Origin: Vulcanimicrobiota bacterium
Lineage (GTDB): Bacteria > Vulcanimicrobiota > Vulcanimicrobiia > Vulcanimicrobiales > Vulcanimicrobiaceae
NCBI GenBank assembly: GCA_003140215.1
Contig: PLJL01000004.1
Span: 1,004,661-1,068,660 of the forward strand
Length of the DNA: 64,000 bases
Direction: 5' to 3'
The notes under the pieces were generated by a model. It searched no databases. It had not been told where the DNA came from and saw nothing but the letters and a program-made list of their open reading frames with translations. Position numbers and translations under genes: made by a program. The stretch's first letter is position 1. Each line of letters starts with the position of its first letter. This document shows, in pieces, positions 54,473 to 62,345 of this stretch.

Positions 54473-54554
54473 GCGTGCGACCGGCGCCTCGTCGCGTCGC
54501 TACCGTACGCCCCGAGACGGGAATTTCGGCCCTAACGACGAGGACGTTCGGTCC

Positions 54555-54956
54555 GTGCGACGTACGCTCGGGTTGGTGGCGCGCCGTCCGGGTCTGACGA
54601 TCACCGAGCTTCAGCAGCAGATCTTCGATCGTGAGGGGTTTCGGGTCTCGTTCGAGCGGCTCGGCGCGGCCAAGGACGAGCTGCCGCCCTACGACTTCGC
54701 GGTAATGGCGCCCACCGCTTGGAAGGTCAGCGACTGGCAACGGATCCGGTTGGCGCGCTACGTGCTGCTGTTCCGAGGCGTCACCGTGTATCGCGGGGAC
54801 GACACGCCGCTGGCGCGCGACGTGAAGCTCGGGCACTTGCGCGATTCATACTACGAAGCGCAGTACGGCACGCTCAGCCCCGAGACGCCCGACAACGTCG
54901 TCAACATCGACACCGCGAAAAGCGCGCCGCGCCACCGCCGCAACCGCACGGAGTAG
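54555..54956 (+). CDS. protein of unknown function
   Basis: 133 residues, soluble. The N-terminal part looks like a small winged-helix or helix-turn-helix (VARRPGLTITELQQQIFDREG, FRVSFERLGAAKDELP), the C-terminus is charged and low in structure (KSAPRHRRNRTE). GAGGACG precedes the GTG start. It ends 2 bp before the convergent DMFase-like gene. A DNA-binding role is possible but not shown. Confidence 0.6.
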   Translation: MRRTLGLVARRPGLTITELQQQIFDREGFRVSFERLGAAKDELPPYDFAVMAPTAWKVSDWQRIRLARYVLLFRGVTVYRGDDTPLARDVKLGHLRDSYYEAQYGTLSPETPDNVVNIDTAKSAPRHRRNRTE

Positions 54957-54958
54957 CG

Positions 54959-56752
54959 CTACGGCAGCGAGTGATCGACGATTTCGATCACCGATACGTC
55001 GTCGTAGAGCGCTTGACCGCCGGCGGCGACTTGGACCTTGACGCGGGCGGGTACGGCTGCCGCGCCACGGTTGGGAGAGCCGGCCGCGAAAACGTACTCC
55101 CACTCGCCGCTTCCCGAGTGCGCCGCGTTTGCGAAGTCGGTCCACGTGTCGGTGGTCTGTAAGCGCACCGTCGCGCCCGGCGTGCTCGACTTCACCCACG
55201 CGCCGGCGCCGTAGCTCTTGGAACCGTCCAGCGCGAGACCCGCGCAGCTGATCCACGTCTCGCCATTCGATGCGTCGACCTTCAGACTCTGATTTCCGGG
55301 CGTGCTGAAACGCATCTGATTCGCGAGCGCGGCGGGGTCGGCCGGTGTCGCCGCGACGGTGCCGGCACCGTCGCGTATCCAGCCGGTCGGAACGCCGCCG
55401 GTCCAGTCTTCGAAACCGGCGTTGGCGACGGCCACCGCCGGCGGGCTATCGCGCGCGAGCTCGCGCAGCACGCGTTGGGTGATCCAATCCACGGGGGTCG
55501 AGTCGCCGCCGCCGCTGAGCCCGCCGACCCAGTTCACCGTACCGCCCGTGAACGCGATGCCGTTGCGCTGATACAGGCCCATCGTCGCGCGACCCGCCTG
55601 TCCGCCCGGCCCCCAGTCGGTGAGATCCGCGTCGGCGAGCGTCGTGAAAGTACGCGGTGTCTCGGCGTCGCCGTTGACATGCGCGGCGTCCGTCTCGTAA
55701 CCAAGAATCGTGTCGTCCTCGCTGGTTCCGTTACCGAACACGTTGCCGTTGGACAAACCGGTGCCGGCGTAGACCCAGTGGGATGCGTCGGTTACCGTGT
55801 AGGCGCGAAACCGTTTTAGCGGATCGATCGGATTCGGGTACCACCAGCCCGCACCGTATTTATAGCTGACGCCGGTTAGCCGGCTTTCCGGGCGCAGAAC
55901 CGGGGCTTCGTACCAGCGCACGGTGACGCGCCGCGGATCGGCTCGCTGCGGATCCGGCGGTCGCTTACTGCCGTCGGGAGCCGCCTCGGTTTCTTTGTAG
56001 CAGGTCATGATGCGCCGGCCGTTCAGATCCAGCCGCACCTGCCAATAGCACGTGTTCGCGCTGAAGAACGCTACGTTGCCGCCGCCGGCGATGAACGCTT
56101 CGACTTGGTCGCGCATCTCCAGCGACCAGTACTCGTCGTGCCCCAAGCTGATGAGCAACCGGTACGGCGCAAGGATGCGCGGATCGGTGTGCAGGTCGAG
56201 GCTCGAACAGTACTCGAGGTCGATCCCGTTCGTCTCGGCCCAGCCCAGAAACGGCAGCTGATATTTCTCGTAGAGCCCGGGCACGTCATCGTAGGGACGG
56301 TCGAAGGAGATGTTCGGTACGTGCGGCTCCGTGTAGAGGCTGCGCCCGCCCCAGCCCGTGTACGCCTGCGCCGTTGCGTCGCTGAACTTGAGCAGAATTC
56401 GCGACGTCGTCCCGGGCGCGGCCGAGCGCACGATGAACGGGATCCACGTCGAGGCGTCGCCCGACGTCAGCTTCGCGACGTAGTAGCCGCTGCCCCATTG
56501 CGGCGGAATCAGCGTGCGACACGCTTGTGCCGCGGGCCAATCGCAACCGTTGACGGCTAGTGCTGCGTCGTCTTGCGCCCCGGCGACGTAGGCATCGCCA
56601 TCGACGGTTTGCACGAGTTGGTCGACCGATGCGCGCCGATAGATCTGCATCGTGAACCGGCTATGAGCTTGATCGGCACGGACGTGAAAGTCGACCGTTT
56701 CGCCCGGTGCCGCCGAGCTGACCGAAGCGTAGCCCTCGATCGCTGCTGCCAT
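54959..56752 (-). CDS. N,N-dimethylformamidase large-subunit-like protein
   Basis: 597 residues. The main part (about 60-450) matches the DMFase beta-subunit C-terminal domain: SDATAQAYTGWGGRSLYTEP, PFLGWAETNGIDLEYCSSLD, RLLISLGHDEYWSLEMRDQV, FFSANTCYWQVRLD. The fold is related to ThuA/glutamine-amidotransferase. A beta-sandwich module (about 5-55) precedes it and a carbohydrate-binding-like module (about 470-597, VANAGFEDWTGG ... LALDGSKSYGAGAWVKSS) follows. ATG 56752 with GGGGGAGG just upstream is the best start; no signal peptide is seen. Substrate unknown; C-N hydrolysis is only suggested by the family. Confidence 0.78.
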   Translation of the reverse strand: MAAAIEGYASVSSAAPGETVDFHVRADQAHSRFTMQIYRRASVDQLVQTVDGDAYVAGAQDDAALAVNGCDWPAAQACRTLIPPQWGSGYYVAKLTSGDASTWIPFIVRSAAPGTTSRILLKFSDATAQAYTGWGGRSLYTEPHVPNISFDRPYDDVPGLYEKYQLPFLGWAETNGIDLEYCSSLDLHTDPRILAPYRLLISLGHDEYWSLEMRDQVEAFIAGGGNVAFFSANTCYWQVRLDLNGRRIMTCYKETEAAPDGSKRPPDPQRADPRRVTVRWYEAPVLRPESRLTGVSYKYGAGWWYPNPIDPLKRFRAYTVTDASHWVYAGTGLSNGNVFGNGTSEDDTILGYETDAAHVNGDAETPRTFTTLADADLTDWGPGGQAGRATMGLYQRNGIAFTGGTVNWVGGLSGGGDSTPVDWITQRVLRELARDSPPAVAVANAGFEDWTGGVPTGWIRDGAGTVAATPADPAALANQMRFSTPGNQSLKVDASNGETWISCAGLALDGSKSYGAGAWVKSSTPGATVRLQTTDTWTDFANAAHSGSGEWEYVFAAGSPNRGAAAVPARVKVQVAAGGQALYDDVSVIEIVDHSLP

Positions 56753-56921
56753 TGCGCCTCCCCCCGAGCCAGCGCGGCTCGCCATGTTTGCGTGGCCGAT
56801 TCGCGGCCCGCAGCGACTCTCCCACGTGAAAAAAGTCTGAAGCCTTCGCTCAGACAAAATTCATGAAGGTCTGTCACTGTTCGCGTTGACCCGCTGACCT
56901 TTTTTACGAGGGGACCACGAG

Positions 56922-57434
56922 ATGAAGAGATACCTGTCCGCAGTTGCGGTAGTTTTGTCATTGGCTTTTGCCGGGTGCGGCGGAGGCGGCAGCAGCGGCG
57001 GCGGCGGCGGCGGCGTTCCGGGGCCTGTCCCGACGCTCGCGCCGGACGCCAACATCCCGCAGCAAGCCCAGGTCAAAGCCAACACCGCATGGGTGACCGC
57101 GCCTGCGGGGATGACCCTGTACACGTTCGATCTCGATACGCCCGGCGTCTCGAAGTGCAACGCGACGAGCGGTTGCACCGGAAATTGGCCGCCGCTGATG
57201 GCCGCTGCCGGCGCGTTTGCGCAAGGCAACTTCACGCTCATCACGCGCACCGATCCGGCCGGTCAACAGTGGGCGTACTTGGGCTCACCGGTCTACCAGT
57301 ACTTCAACGATCTTGCCTCAGGGCAGGCGACAGGCGACGGCGTCAACGCCTTCGGCGCCGTATGGCACGTCGCGCGTCCCGCCGGCGTAACCGGCGGCAA
57401 CACCGGCGGCTGCACCAACAGCGTCTACTGCTGA
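56922..57434 (+). CDS. lipoprotein with secreted COG4315-type repeat
   Basis: 170 residues. Lipobox FAGC (Cys19) after a hydrophobic signal, a glycine-rich spacer (GGGGSSGGGGGG), then the PF03640 repeat pair: GMTLYTFDLDTPGVSKCNA, CTGNWPPLMAAAG and WAYLGSPVYQYFND. Conserved Trp-Pro-Pro and Tyr-Phe/Asp residues of this envelope family are present. Function of the family is unknown; it is often linked to metal or dye binding. GAGGGG precedes the ATG. Confidence 0.85.
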   Translation: MKRYLSAVAVVLSLAFAGCGGGGSSGGGGGGVPGPVPTLAPDANIPQQAQVKANTAWVTAPAGMTLYTFDLDTPGVSKCNATSGCTGNWPPLMAAAGAFAQGNFTLITRTDPAGQQWAYLGSPVYQYFNDLASGQATGDGVNAFGAVWHVARPAGVTGGNTGGCTNSVYC

Positions 57435-57442
57435 GATCCATC

Positions 57443-57485
57443 GCTTGCCGGCGGGGTGCGTGGCACCGCACGCCCGCCGGCAAGC
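57443..57485. terminator. long GC hairpin between the lipoprotein and leuB
   Basis: GCTTGCCGGCGGG GTGCG and CGCAC GCCCGCCGGCAAGC pair over about 18 bp with one bulge and a 7-nt loop. It can end transcription from both the plus-strand lipoprotein gene and the minus-strand ilv-leu operon. No T-tract on either side. Confidence 0.6.
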
Positions 57486-57490
57486 ACTCC

Positions 57491-58597
57491 TCACACGCCG
57501 CAGCGCAGCGCGGCGTCGCTAGGGACGGGTGAGCCGAGCCGGGCGATCACCGCGCTAGCGAACGCCTCGGTGCTGGCCGGGTTGGTGTCGTCGAGGTCGG
57601 CGGTGCGTGGGCCGAGCGCGAGCGCCTCCGCGACGGCATGCTCGATGCGCCACGCAACGTCGTCGTCACCGAGCGAGAAGCGCGCGAGCAAGGCCGCTGA
57701 GAGAATAGCGGCGCCCGGGTTGGCGATGTTACGCCCGGCGATGTCGGGGGCGGTGCCGCTGATCGGCTCGTAGAGGCCGAAGCCGCGCGCGCCGGGCGGC
57801 CCGTTCAGGCTCGCGCTGGGGGCGGTGCCGATCGTGCCGGTGATCATCGCCGCCTCGTCGGAGAGGATGTCTCCGAACATGTTCTCGGTGACGATCACGT
57901 CGAACTCCCGCGGGTCGCGCACCAGCTGCATCGCGGCGTTGTCGACGAGCAAGTGGTCGAGCGCGACGTCGGGGTATTCGCGCGCGACGTCGGTCACGAT
58001 GCGCCGCCACAGCTGCGAGCTCATCAGGACGTTGGCTTTGTCGACCGACGTCACGCGGCGGCGCCGCGTGCGGGCCAAATCGAACGCGAATCGGGCGATG
58101 CGCTCGATCTCGAAATCGCGATAGATCAGCGTGTCGGTCGCGGTGAGCGCCCCGGCCGCGTCGCGTTCGAGGCTCTTGGGGCCGAAGTAGAGCCCGCCGG
58201 TCAGCTCGCGCACGATCGCGCAGTCCATCCCGCGCACCAACTCGGGGCGTAACGGCGAGCGGTGCTCCAGGCCCGCAAACGCGCGGGCCGGGCGCAGGTT
58301 GGCGTACAGGCCGAAGGTCGCGCGCAAGCCCAGGATCGCGGCTTCGGGGCGCCGCTCGGGCGGCGCGTCGTCGAAACCCGGGCCGCCGACCGCGCCGAAC
58401 AAGATCGCGGCGCTGGCGCGCGCGACGGCGAGCGTCTCGTCCGGGAGCGGCGTCCCGTGCGACGCGATCGCCGCCGCGCCGACCGGCGCAGCGACGAAGG
58501 TGCACGCCGGGAGCGCGGCATGCAGCACGCGGACCGCGGCCGCCGTGACTTCCGGACCGATCCCGTCACCGGCCAGAACAGCGACCCGCTGCGTCAA
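57491..58597 (-). CDS. leuB: 3-isopropylmalate dehydrogenase
   Basis: 368 residues. AVLAGDGIGPEVTAAAV, ILFGAVGGPGFDD, NLRPARAF, metal and substrate residues VTSVDKANVLMSS, and VTENMFGDILSDEAAMITGTIG (cut: TENMFGDILSDEAAM), ending EPISGTAPDIAGRNIANP. It oxidises and decarboxylates 3-isopropylmalate with NAD in leucine synthesis. TTG 58597 overlaps the leuD stop (TTGA). The frame is open further upstream only inside leuD. Last gene of the operon. Confidence 0.95.
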   Translation of the reverse strand: MTQRVAVLAGDGIGPEVTAAAVRVLHAALPACTFVAAPVGAAAIASHGTPLPDETLAVARASAAILFGAVGGPGFDDAPPERRPEAAILGLRATFGLYANLRPARAFAGLEHRSPLRPELVRGMDCAIVRELTGGLYFGPKSLERDAAGALTATDTLIYRDFEIERIARFAFDLARTRRRRVTSVDKANVLMSSQLWRRIVTDVAREYPDVALDHLLVDNAAMQLVRDPREFDVIVTENMFGDILSDEAAMITGTIGTAPSASLNGPPGARGFGLYEPISGTAPDIAGRNIANPGAAILSAALLARFSLGDDDVAWRIEHAVAEALALGPRTADLDDTNPASTEAFASAVIARLGSPVPSDAALRCGV

Positions 58598-59118
58598 CGG
58601 GCCGCTTCCCAGGCCCGAATCGCCGGGATCTTCGCGTTGAGAAACTGCAGGAACCCGCCGCCCAGCACGAACTGCTTGCGCAGCGGATCGAGCGTGAACG
58701 CGATCGGCTCGCCGTCGTCGGCGCGCAGCGTCTGGGCGGCGACGTCGATCGTGACGTGCCGCGCGCTCAGCAGCGCTTCGGCGATCGCGGGCGCCACGAC
58801 CACCGGGACCAGCGCGTTGGTGTACGCGTTCTCCTCGAAGATGCGCGCGAAGCTCGGTGCGACCACCGCTTTGAAACCGCGGCCGAGCAGCGCCCAAGCC
58901 GCGTGCTCGCGGGACGAGCCGCAGCCGAAATTCTCGCCCGCCACGACGATCGACGCGCCGGGATGCTGTGCGAGCAGTTGCGGGCCGTCGGGCATCCCCT
59001 CGAAGAGATGCTCGCCCATCCCGCCCGAATCGATGCGGGTGAGATAGCGCGCCGGGATGATCTGGTCGGTGTCGACGTTGGCGCGCCGAACCGGCAGGAC
59101 GCTGCCTTCGATTTTCAT
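58594..59118 (-). CDS. leuD: isopropylmalate isomerase small subunit
   Basis: 174 residues, aconitase swivel domain: VDTDQIIPARYLTRID, GENFGCGSSREHAAWAL, VAPSFARIFEENAYTNALVPV. Pairs with LeuC to convert 2- to 3-isopropylmalate. Overlaps leuC by 4 nt (ATGA). Normal length for the bacterial LeuD type found with short LeuC. Confidence 0.95.
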   Translation of the reverse strand: MKIEGSVLPVRRANVDTDQIIPARYLTRIDSGGMGEHLFEGMPDGPQLLAQHPGASIVVAGENFGCGSSREHAAWALLGRGFKAVVAPSFARIFEENAYTNALVPVVVAPAIAEALLSARHVTIDVAAQTLRADDGEPIAFTLDPLRKQFVLGGGFLQFLNAKIPAIRAWEAAR

Positions 59119-60449
59119 GCGAGGACGAGCTCCAGAGCCGGGAGCTCGGTGGGCGACGCGATCCGGCCGAGGATCGCCGAGGCGGCGACGACGACCGGCG
59201 CGGCGAGGTGAACGCGGCCGCCGTCGCCCATGCGTCCGGGGAAGTTGCGGTTGGACGACGAGACGCAGCGCATCCCCGGCGCGAGCACGCCCATCGACAT
59301 CCCCAGGCACGGACCGCACGACGAGTGCGTCCACAGCGCGCCGGCGTCTTGGAAGATGTCGTGCAGCCCCTCGCGTTCGGCTTGGCGGCGCACGGTCTGC
59401 GAGCCGGGCGTAACGATCGTCGGAACGGTCACCTTGCGGCCGCGGAAAATCTCGGCGGCCGCGCGCAGATCGCTGATCCGCGCGTTCGTGCACGAGCCGA
59501 TGAAGGCTTGATCGACGGCGATGCTGGTCAGCCGCTGCCCCGGCTGCAAGTCCATGTAGGCGAGCGACTCGGGCGGCGCATCGAGCGGCACGACGCCGTC
59601 GATCGGCGAGCACTCGCCCGGATTCGTCCCCCACGAGACGACCGGCCGCACCGCGCTGCCGTCGATCGTCACCGTCGCCGCGTACGGGGCGTCGGGGTCG
59701 GCCGCAAGGCCGACCGGGTACGCAGGCGCGTTGGGGATCGCGGCGAGGTACGCGGCGGTCGTTGCGTCGGCGGCGATCATCCCGGTCGTCGCGCCGGCCT
59801 CGATGGCCATGTTGCACAGCGTCATGCGCTGCTCCATCGTCAGCGCCCGAATCGCCGAGCCGGTGTACTCGAGCACGTAGCCCGTGCCGCCACGAAAGCC
59901 GATCGTCGCGATGACGGTCAGCGCGAGGTCCTTGGCGGTCGCGCCGGCCTGCAGCGTTCCGGTCACCTCGACCCGCATCACCTTGGGTCGCTGCAGGATC
60001 AAACAGCCGGCCAGCATCGCACCGGCTTGCGCCGTCGTGCCGATTCCGAGCGCGAACGCTCCGAACGCGCCCAGCGTGCAGGTGTGGCTGTCGCCGCAGC
60101 AGGCCGTCATCCCGGGGCCGATGTAGCCGCGCTCGGGGACGATGACGTGGCAGATGCCGTTGTCGCCGATGTCGTGGAACGGGATCCCCTGCCGTTTCGC
60201 CCAGTTGCGCACCGTCTGCCCTTGGAGCGCGGTCGCCGAGTCCTTCGCCGGCGCGACGTGATCGATCATCGCCACGATGCGCTGCGGCGCGTAGAGCCGG
60301 TCGCCGAACTCCTTTTCGATCGTGATCGCACCCGGCGGCGTGGTGATCTCGTGCGCCACCACGAGGTCCATGAACACCAGCGCGTTCCCGCCCGGCAGCT
60401 CCTCGACGACGTGGGCGTCCCAAACCTTGTCAAACAACGATCGCGGCAT
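59115..60449 (-). CDS. leuC: isopropylmalate isomerase large subunit
   Basis: 444 residues, aconitase family. Iron-sulfur cysteines in FIGSCTNARISDLRAAAEI, and SSCGPCLGMSMGVL (CxxC); also VPERGYIGPGMTACCGDSHT. The 4Fe-4S cluster and the archaeal/HacA-like length are typical. The AGGAGG ribosome-binding site lies within the last codons of leuA, and the two genes overlap by 20 nt. Confidence 0.95.
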   Translation of the reverse strand: MPRSLFDKVWDAHVVEELPGGNALVFMDLVVAHEITTPPGAITIEKEFGDRLYAPQRIVAMIDHVAPAKDSATALQGQTVRNWAKRQGIPFHDIGDNGICHVIVPERGYIGPGMTACCGDSHTCTLGAFGAFALGIGTTAQAGAMLAGCLILQRPKVMRVEVTGTLQAGATAKDLALTVIATIGFRGGTGYVLEYTGSAIRALTMEQRMTLCNMAIEAGATTGMIAADATTAAYLAAIPNAPAYPVGLAADPDAPYAATVTIDGSAVRPVVSWGTNPGECSPIDGVVPLDAPPESLAYMDLQPGQRLTSIAVDQAFIGSCTNARISDLRAAAEIFRGRKVTVPTIVTPGSQTVRRQAEREGLHDIFQDAGALWTHSSCGPCLGMSMGVLAPGMRCVSSSNRNFPGRMGDGGRVHLAAPVVVAASAILGRIASPTELPALELVLA

Positions 60450-62142
60450 GCACGGCCTCCTGGCGGGCCGGTTCGAGAGACGCGATGCTGCGGCCCGCGG
60501 CGCTGACGATCGCCGTGAGCGAGGCGGTGACGATGTTGGGGTCGACTCCCACGCCCCAGCGCACGTCGCCGCCGATCGAGAGCTCGACGTACGCGACCGC
60601 CGGTGCGTCCTCGGCGGGGCCCTGCGACCGCAGGACGTGCTCGTGGAAGTCGTGGACGTGGATCGCCAGGTCGAACGCGCGGCGCAGCGCGTCGACGAAG
60701 GCGTCGATGGGGCCGGTGCCGTCACCGTAGATCGTGCGCGACACGACGCCGTCGGTGAGCGTCGCGTCGATCGTGCACGGCGTGCCGGCGACGCCGTCGT
60801 TGGTCGTCTCGTAGCCGGCCAGCCGCAGGCGGCCGGGCCGCACGTACGTCGCTTCGAACGCGTCGCGAATCTCGTCGGGCGAGATCTCGCCGCCCGACGC
60901 TTCGGCGCGCGCCTGGATCACGCGGCTGAAGTCGACCTGCAGCGCGCGCGGCAGATCGAGCCCGTGCTCGGCGAGCAGCACGTACGCGACGCCGCCCTTG
61001 CCCGATTGGCTGTTGACGCGCACCACCGCGTCGTAAGTGCGTCCGATGTCCTTGGGGTCGAGCGCCAGATACGGAACTTCCCAGCGCGCGCCGCCGCCGG
61101 CCTCGAGCGCGGCGAAGCCCTTCTTGATCGCGTCCTGGTGCGAGCCCGAGAACGCGGTGAACACCAGCTCGCCGCCGTAGGGGTGGCGCGCGTGGACGGG
61201 GAGGCGGTTGCAGTCCTCGACGATGCGCACGATCTCGGGCACGTTGGAGAGATCGAGCCGCGGATCGATTCCCTGCGAGTACAGGTTGAGCGCGAGGGTG
61301 ACGATGTCGACGTTGCCGGTGCGCTCGCCGTTGCCGAACAACGTCCCTTCGACTCGGTCGGCGCCGGCCATGACGGCCAGCTCGGTGGCGGCGACGGCGG
61401 TGCCGCGGTCGTTGTGCGGGTGGACGCTCAGCACCACCGCTGCGCGGCCGCGCAGGTGGCGATGGATCCACTCGATCTGATCGGCGTAGACGTTGGGTGT
61501 CGCCATCTCGACGGTGGCCGGAAGGTTGAGGACGAGCGGCTCGTCGCGCGTCGGTCCCCAAGTTGCGATCACCGCCTCACAGATCGTCTTGGTGAAGTCG
61601 AGCTCGGTCGCCGAGAACGTCTCGGGGGAATACTCCAAGCGGATCTTCGTCCGTTCGGCAACCTCGCCGGCGCGGAGTTTGATGTGCGCGACCGCGCGGA
61701 CCGCGATGTCGACGATGCCGCGCCGGTCCAGCCCGAACACGACGCGGCGGAACAGCGGAGAGGTCGCGTTGTAGACGTGCACGATCGCCCGCGGCGCGCC
61801 GGCGATCGACTCGAACGTCCGGTCGATGAGGTCTTCGCGCGCTTGGGTGAGGACCTGGATGGTCACGTCCTCGGGGATGCGCTGCCCCTCGATGAGTTCG
61901 CGCACGAAATCGAAGTCGGGTTGCGACGAAGCCGGGAACCCGACCTCGATCTCCTTGAACCCCAGCCGCACGAGCAGATCGAACATGCGCGCCTTGCGGT
62001 CGGGGCCCATCGGTTCGATGAGGGCCTGGTTTCCGTCGCGCAGGTCGACGCTGCACCACAGCGGCGCGCGCTCGATGGTGCGGCTGGGCCAGCGCCGCCC
62101 GCGCAACGGGACGGGCGGGAAGGGCCGATAGCGTTCGATCAT
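60430..62142 (-). CDS. leuA: 2-isopropylmalate synthase
   Basis: 570 residues, LeuA type 2. TIM-barrel catalytic region WCSVDLRDGNQALIEPM, VGFPASSQPDFDFVREL, metal His in VHPHNDRGTAVAATEL, GTLFGNGERTGNVDIVTLAL, then a linker and the C-terminal allosteric domain (about 440-570, GDGTGPIDAFVDALRRAF, VAYVELSIGG) where leucine binds. It condenses acetyl-CoA with 2-oxoisovalerate. The ATG overlaps the ilvM-like stop (ATGA). Confidence 0.96.
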   Translation of the reverse strand: MIERYRPFPPVPLRGRRWPSRTIERAPLWCSVDLRDGNQALIEPMGPDRKARMFDLLVRLGFKEIEVGFPASSQPDFDFVRELIEGQRIPEDVTIQVLTQAREDLIDRTFESIAGAPRAIVHVYNATSPLFRRVVFGLDRRGIVDIAVRAVAHIKLRAGEVAERTKIRLEYSPETFSATELDFTKTICEAVIATWGPTRDEPLVLNLPATVEMATPNVYADQIEWIHRHLRGRAAVVLSVHPHNDRGTAVAATELAVMAGADRVEGTLFGNGERTGNVDIVTLALNLYSQGIDPRLDLSNVPEIVRIVEDCNRLPVHARHPYGGELVFTAFSGSHQDAIKKGFAALEAGGGARWEVPYLALDPKDIGRTYDAVVRVNSQSGKGGVAYVLLAEHGLDLPRALQVDFSRVIQARAEASGGEISPDEIRDAFEATYVRPGRLRLAGYETTNDGVAGTPCTIDATLTDGVVSRTIYGDGTGPIDAFVDALRRAFDLAIHVHDFHEHVLRSQGPAEDAPAVAYVELSIGGDVRWGVGVDPNIVTASLTAIVSAAGRSIASLEPARQEAVHAAIVV

Positions 62143-62345
62143 TGGGGAGCCTCATAGGCGACGATGCGGTCGATCTGCGCGCGCAGCCGAACCAGTGCGA
62201 CGGCCGCGCCGTCGAACGCGAAGCGCGCCGTCACCGTCGCGTCGGCGTTGGCCGTCACGTGGGTGCAGCGGCAGTTGAAACGGTGGGCCAGGTTCACGAT
62301 GCGCGCCACCGAGCGGACGTCGCGCAGGGTGAGCTCGCAGGTCAC
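62139..62345 (-). CDS. acetolactate synthase small subunit, IlvM-like ACT domain
   Basis: 68 residues, a single ACT domain: VTCELTLRDVRSVARIVNLA, FNCRCTHVTANADATVTARF, LVRLRAQIDRIVAYEA. This matches the short regulatory subunit of E. coli AHAS II (IlvM), not the two-domain IlvN/IlvH. GTG start overlaps the ilvB stop (GTGA). Valine sensitivity cannot be judged. The frame is open far upstream only as a shadow of ilvB. Confidence 0.85.
   Translation of the reverse strand: MTCELTLRDVRSVARIVNLAHRFNCRCTHVTANADATVTARFAFDGAAVALVRLRAQIDRIVAYEAPQ

Noticed and set aside
60322-62157. 611-codon plus-strand ORF opposite leuA
   Set aside because: Antisense shadow; leuA has complete catalytic and regulatory domains.
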